DNA of 64,000 nt from Pseudomonas mohnii (GTDB lineage: Bacteria > Pseudomonadota > Gammaproteobacteria > Pseudomonadales > Pseudomonadaceae). A model generated the notes under the pieces. The model was given only the letters and a program-made list of their open reading frames with translations. It was not told the origin of the DNA and did no database searches. Positions 61,980 to 64,000 of this stretch are shown in pieces (the first letter of the stretch is position 1; each line of letters opens with the position of its first letter). Location of the stretch: positions 4,882,501-4,946,500 of the forward strand of contig NZ_FNRV01000001.1 of assembly GCF_900105115.1 (NCBI RefSeq), in the 5' to 3' direction. The translations under genes and the position numbers were made by a program.

Positions 61980-63362
61980 ATGAACAAGACAAACCTCACG
62001 CTTGAACAGAAAGACGTTAAATACCACATGCATCCTTACACGGATGCCCGCCTTCATGAGTCGGCTGGCCCATTGATCATCGAGCGTGGCGAAGGTGTTC
62101 ACGTTTTCGATAACCAGGGCAAGCAGTACATCGAGGCCATGTCGGGGTTGTGGAGTGTCGCGCTGGGCTTCAGCAATCAGCGTTTGATAGAGGCTGCACA
62201 AAAGCAGCTGCGAACACTGCCGTTCTATCACTTGTTCACCAGCAAGGCGCATGCGCCGAGCATCGAGCTGGCAGAAAAGCTGGTTGAACTATCGCCAGTG
62301 CCAATGAGTAAGGTGTTTTTCACCAACTCCGGCTCTGAAGCCAATGACACGGTTGTGAAGCTTCTGTGGTACCGCAACAACGCTTTGGGCAAACCGGCCA
62401 AAAAGAAATTCATCAGTCGGATGAATGCATACCATGGCATCACCGCCGTCAGCGCAAGCCTTACCGGGATACCTGCGAACCAGCGAGGTTTTGACGTGCC
62501 TCTTCCTGGTTTTCTCCACGTCAGCTGTCCTCACTTCTACCGGTTCGCAAAGCCGGGTGAAACCGAGGAGCAATTTGCCGATCGTCTCGCTCAGGAGCTG
62601 GATGATCTGATTCAAAAAGAGGGCCCCGAAACCATCGCGGCCTTCTACGGGGAACCGTTGATGGGCGCGGGTGGTGTGATTGTGCCGCCTGAAACCTATT
62701 GGGAAAAAATCCAGAAAGTGTGCCGCAAGCACGACATCCTCATTGTGGCTGATGAGGTGATCTGCGGTTTTGGTCGTACCGGCAACCTGTTCGGGAGCGA
62801 GACGTTCGGGATCAAACCAGACGTTATGGTGTTGTCCAAGCAACTGTCTTCGTCCTACCAGCCGATTGCAGCCATTTTGATCAACGACCTGGTGTATCAA
62901 GGCATCGCTGATCAGAGCCACGCACTGGGCACCCTGGGTCATGGGTTCACCGGAGGCGGACACCCCGTCGCAACGGCGGTCGCGCTTGAAAACCTGAAGA
63001 TCATTCAGGAAGACAATCTGGTTGAGCATGCAGCCAATATGGGAGAGGTGCTTCGCCATGGGCTTCGGCGCTTTATCGGACATCCGCTGGTAGGGGAGGT
63101 CCGTGGTGTGGGGCTTATAGCGGCAGTTGAGCTGGTCGCCGACAGGGATACCAAAGCGCCGTTTGAGACTGTGGGTCGGCTGGGTCGCTACTTGGCGTCA
63201 CGTGCGCAGGATCTCGGGATGATCGTTCGCAGCATGGGCGACTCGATTGCTTTTTGCCCCCCGCTCATTTCAACCGAGAAGGACATCCAGGCCATTCTGG
63301 ATTGCTTTGAACAATCTCTCGAAGATACCTGGCAGTGGTTTGAGCGCAGTCGAGGCCAATAA
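61980..63362 (+). CDS. Class III aminotransferase, SpuC/omega-transaminase type
   Basis: A 460-residue PLP enzyme. 'YHMHPYTDARLHESAGPLII' matches the SpuC-type N-terminus (HLFPFTD pattern). 'FFTNSGSEANDTVVKLLWYR' binds the PLP phosphate, 'ILIVADEVICGFGRTGNLFG' holds the PLP-N1 Asp, and the Schiff-base lysine is in VMVLSKQLSSSYQPI (near residue 285). Such enzymes move amino groups from diamines or omega-amino acids to pyruvate. ATG 61980 has only a weak ribosome site; an open frame runs to 61872. It is the transamination step of the inferred pathway. Confidence 0.9.
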   Translation: MNKTNLTLEQKDVKYHMHPYTDARLHESAGPLIIERGEGVHVFDNQGKQYIEAMSGLWSVALGFSNQRLIEAAQKQLRTLPFYHLFTSKAHAPSIELAEKLVELSPVPMSKVFFTNSGSEANDTVVKLLWYRNNALGKPAKKKFISRMNAYHGITAVSASLTGIPANQRGFDVPLPGFLHVSCPHFYRFAKPGETEEQFADRLAQELDDLIQKEGPETIAAFYGEPLMGAGGVIVPPETYWEKIQKVCRKHDILIVADEVICGFGRTGNLFGSETFGIKPDVMVLSKQLSSSYQPIAAILINDLVYQGIADQSHALGTLGHGFTGGGHPVATAVALENLKIIQEDNLVEHAANMGEVLRHGLRRFIGHPLVGEVRGVGLIAAVELVADRDTKAPFETVGRLGRYLASRAQDLGMIVRSMGDSIAFCPPLISTEKDIQAILDCFEQSLEDTWQWFERSRGQ

Positions 63363-63570
63363 ATAACGCGGCTCACAACACCGGCTGTAGCTGCTCACAA
63401 AAGGGGGTGATCGGCCGACAGGATGCGGCGCTGATTCGCAGTCCTGTTGCAAGCCTTGTTCGAACGCCATCACCGCCTTCATTGTTGTCATCACAAGTAC
63501 TCGAACAACCGGCGTTCATCGGCCCTTTTGCTATGGTGCTTTAAATTGTGTGATCAAAAAGAGATGAGAG

Positions 63571-64000
63571 ATGACGATTCCCATGTGGCAAGGTCAAGTC
63601 GCGCTGGTCAGCGGTGCGGGCAGTGAAAGTGGTATTGGTCTGGCGATCGCCAGACGTTTGGGCCGCGAAGGCGTGCGTGTATTGATCACTGCCAGCAGTG
63701 CGCGGATCCAGCAACGTGTCGCCGAGTTGCAGGCTGAGGGTATAGACGCTCGGGCGATGACAGCCGACCTGACTGACGAATTGCAGGTCAAGGAGCTTGC
63801 CGATTGGGCTCATGAGCAGTTCGGCCATATCGACATTTTGGTCAATAACGCCGGTATGGCTATGGTTGGCAGCCCGGAACCCTTCGTCGAAGTGGCGGAC
63901 ATGGATTTGGCGACCTGGAATCTGTCTCTGGCGCGCAACCTGACCAGCGCTTTTCTGCTGACTCGTGCGGTTTTGCCTGGGATGAAGACACGCGGTTACG
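63571..64000 (+). CDS. Short-chain dehydrogenase/reductase (5' part; runs off window)
   Basis: A partial SDR of 143 visible residues. Cofactor loop VALVSGAGSESGIGLAIARR (GxxxGxG, residues 10-30) and the NNAG motif in HIDILVNNAGMAMVGS (near residue 98) are present; the catalytic Tyr-x-x-x-Lys lies beyond the window. GAGATGAGAG precedes ATG 63571. The variant 'GSESGIG' glycine loop is typical of classical SDRs. It is 208 bases after the aminotransferase on the same strand and could oxidise the alcohol made by the P450 (inference). Confidence 0.88.
   Translation, partial: MTIPMWQGQVALVSGAGSESGIGLAIARRLGREGVRVLITASSARIQQRVAELQAEGIDARAMTADLTDELQVKELADWAHEQFGHIDILVNNAGMAMVGSPEPFVEVADMDLATWNLSLARNLTSAFLLTRAVLPGMKTRGY

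Noticed and set aside
1..64000. tRNA or rRNA genes
   Set aside because: No cloverleaf with TTCGA arm and CCA end, and no rRNA-like stretch, was noticed; a dedicated scan was not possible.

Overview
The window looks like a chromosomal segment of a fluorescent Pseudomonas, most likely of the P. fluorescens group. Reasons are the TtgABC/TtgR efflux locus with a near-canonical TtgR operator, the olsBA ornithine-lipid genes, a XenB-like ene-reductase, and many REP/REPIN palindromes of the fluorescens type (cores such as GGAGCGAGCTTGCTCGCGATGG). Coding density is high. I saw no rRNA, tRNA or CRISPR array. Species and product names come from pattern recognition; no search was run.

Layout. 1-6.6 kb: ttgABC efflux operon (ttgC cut by the window edge) and divergent ttgR. 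6.8-9.95 kb: a small stress-type island (LtrA protein, DsbA-like thiol oxidoreductase, peroxiredoxin, a multiply frameshifted pseudogene) bounded by inverted, internally repeated sequences that resemble transposon ends. 10-25 kb: housekeeping and envelope genes: a DUF3077 protein, an ArsR-MFS-ene-reductase operon, acpH, olsBA, a serine hydrolase, a YceI protein, a phospholipase-D-type cardiolipin synthase, bglX, and a LemA-TPM-TPM cluster. 25.2-27.5 kb: a phage regulatory/lysis cassette (LuxR-type HTH, two holin-like proteins, CI-like repressor, Ogr/Delta zinc finger) with no structural genes. 27.7-44 kb: mixed metabolic and transport genes, a DapA-family/class II aldolase pair under an XRE-cupin regulator, a DUF4917 SIR2-like protein, a PAS-GAF-GGDEF cyclase, tam, and several small or decayed genes.

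From 44 kb on, the content is catabolic and I see no REP elements. csiR-csiD-lhgO (glutarate to L-2-hydroxyglutarate to 2-oxoglutarate) comes first, then an APC permease, a soluble PAS chemoreceptor, a GFA protein, a soluble Cache protein with an FCD-type GntR regulator, and a cluster that looks like an amine-degradation pathway running through gamma-glutamyl intermediates. That cluster holds a glutamine-synthetase-like ligase coupled to a binding protein without a signal peptide, a cytochrome P450 with its own FAD reductase and flavodoxin, two class I glutamine amidotransferases, a PuuC-like aldehyde dehydrogenase, a SpuC-like class III aminotransferase and an SDR at the window edge.

The most interesting point is that three promoters of this last cluster carry the same palindrome (AAGATAT-N6-ATATCTT, degenerate in one). 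In two of them it lies exactly in a 17-bp spacer between TTGAAA and TAAATT. This ties the ligase, the P450 chain and the second amidotransferase into one regulon. Inferred route: glutamylate the amine, oxidise the protected alkyl chain with the P450 (then SDR/ALDH), hydrolyse off glutamate, transaminate. The substrate is unknown; a short alkylamine or an omega-amino compound is the best guess.
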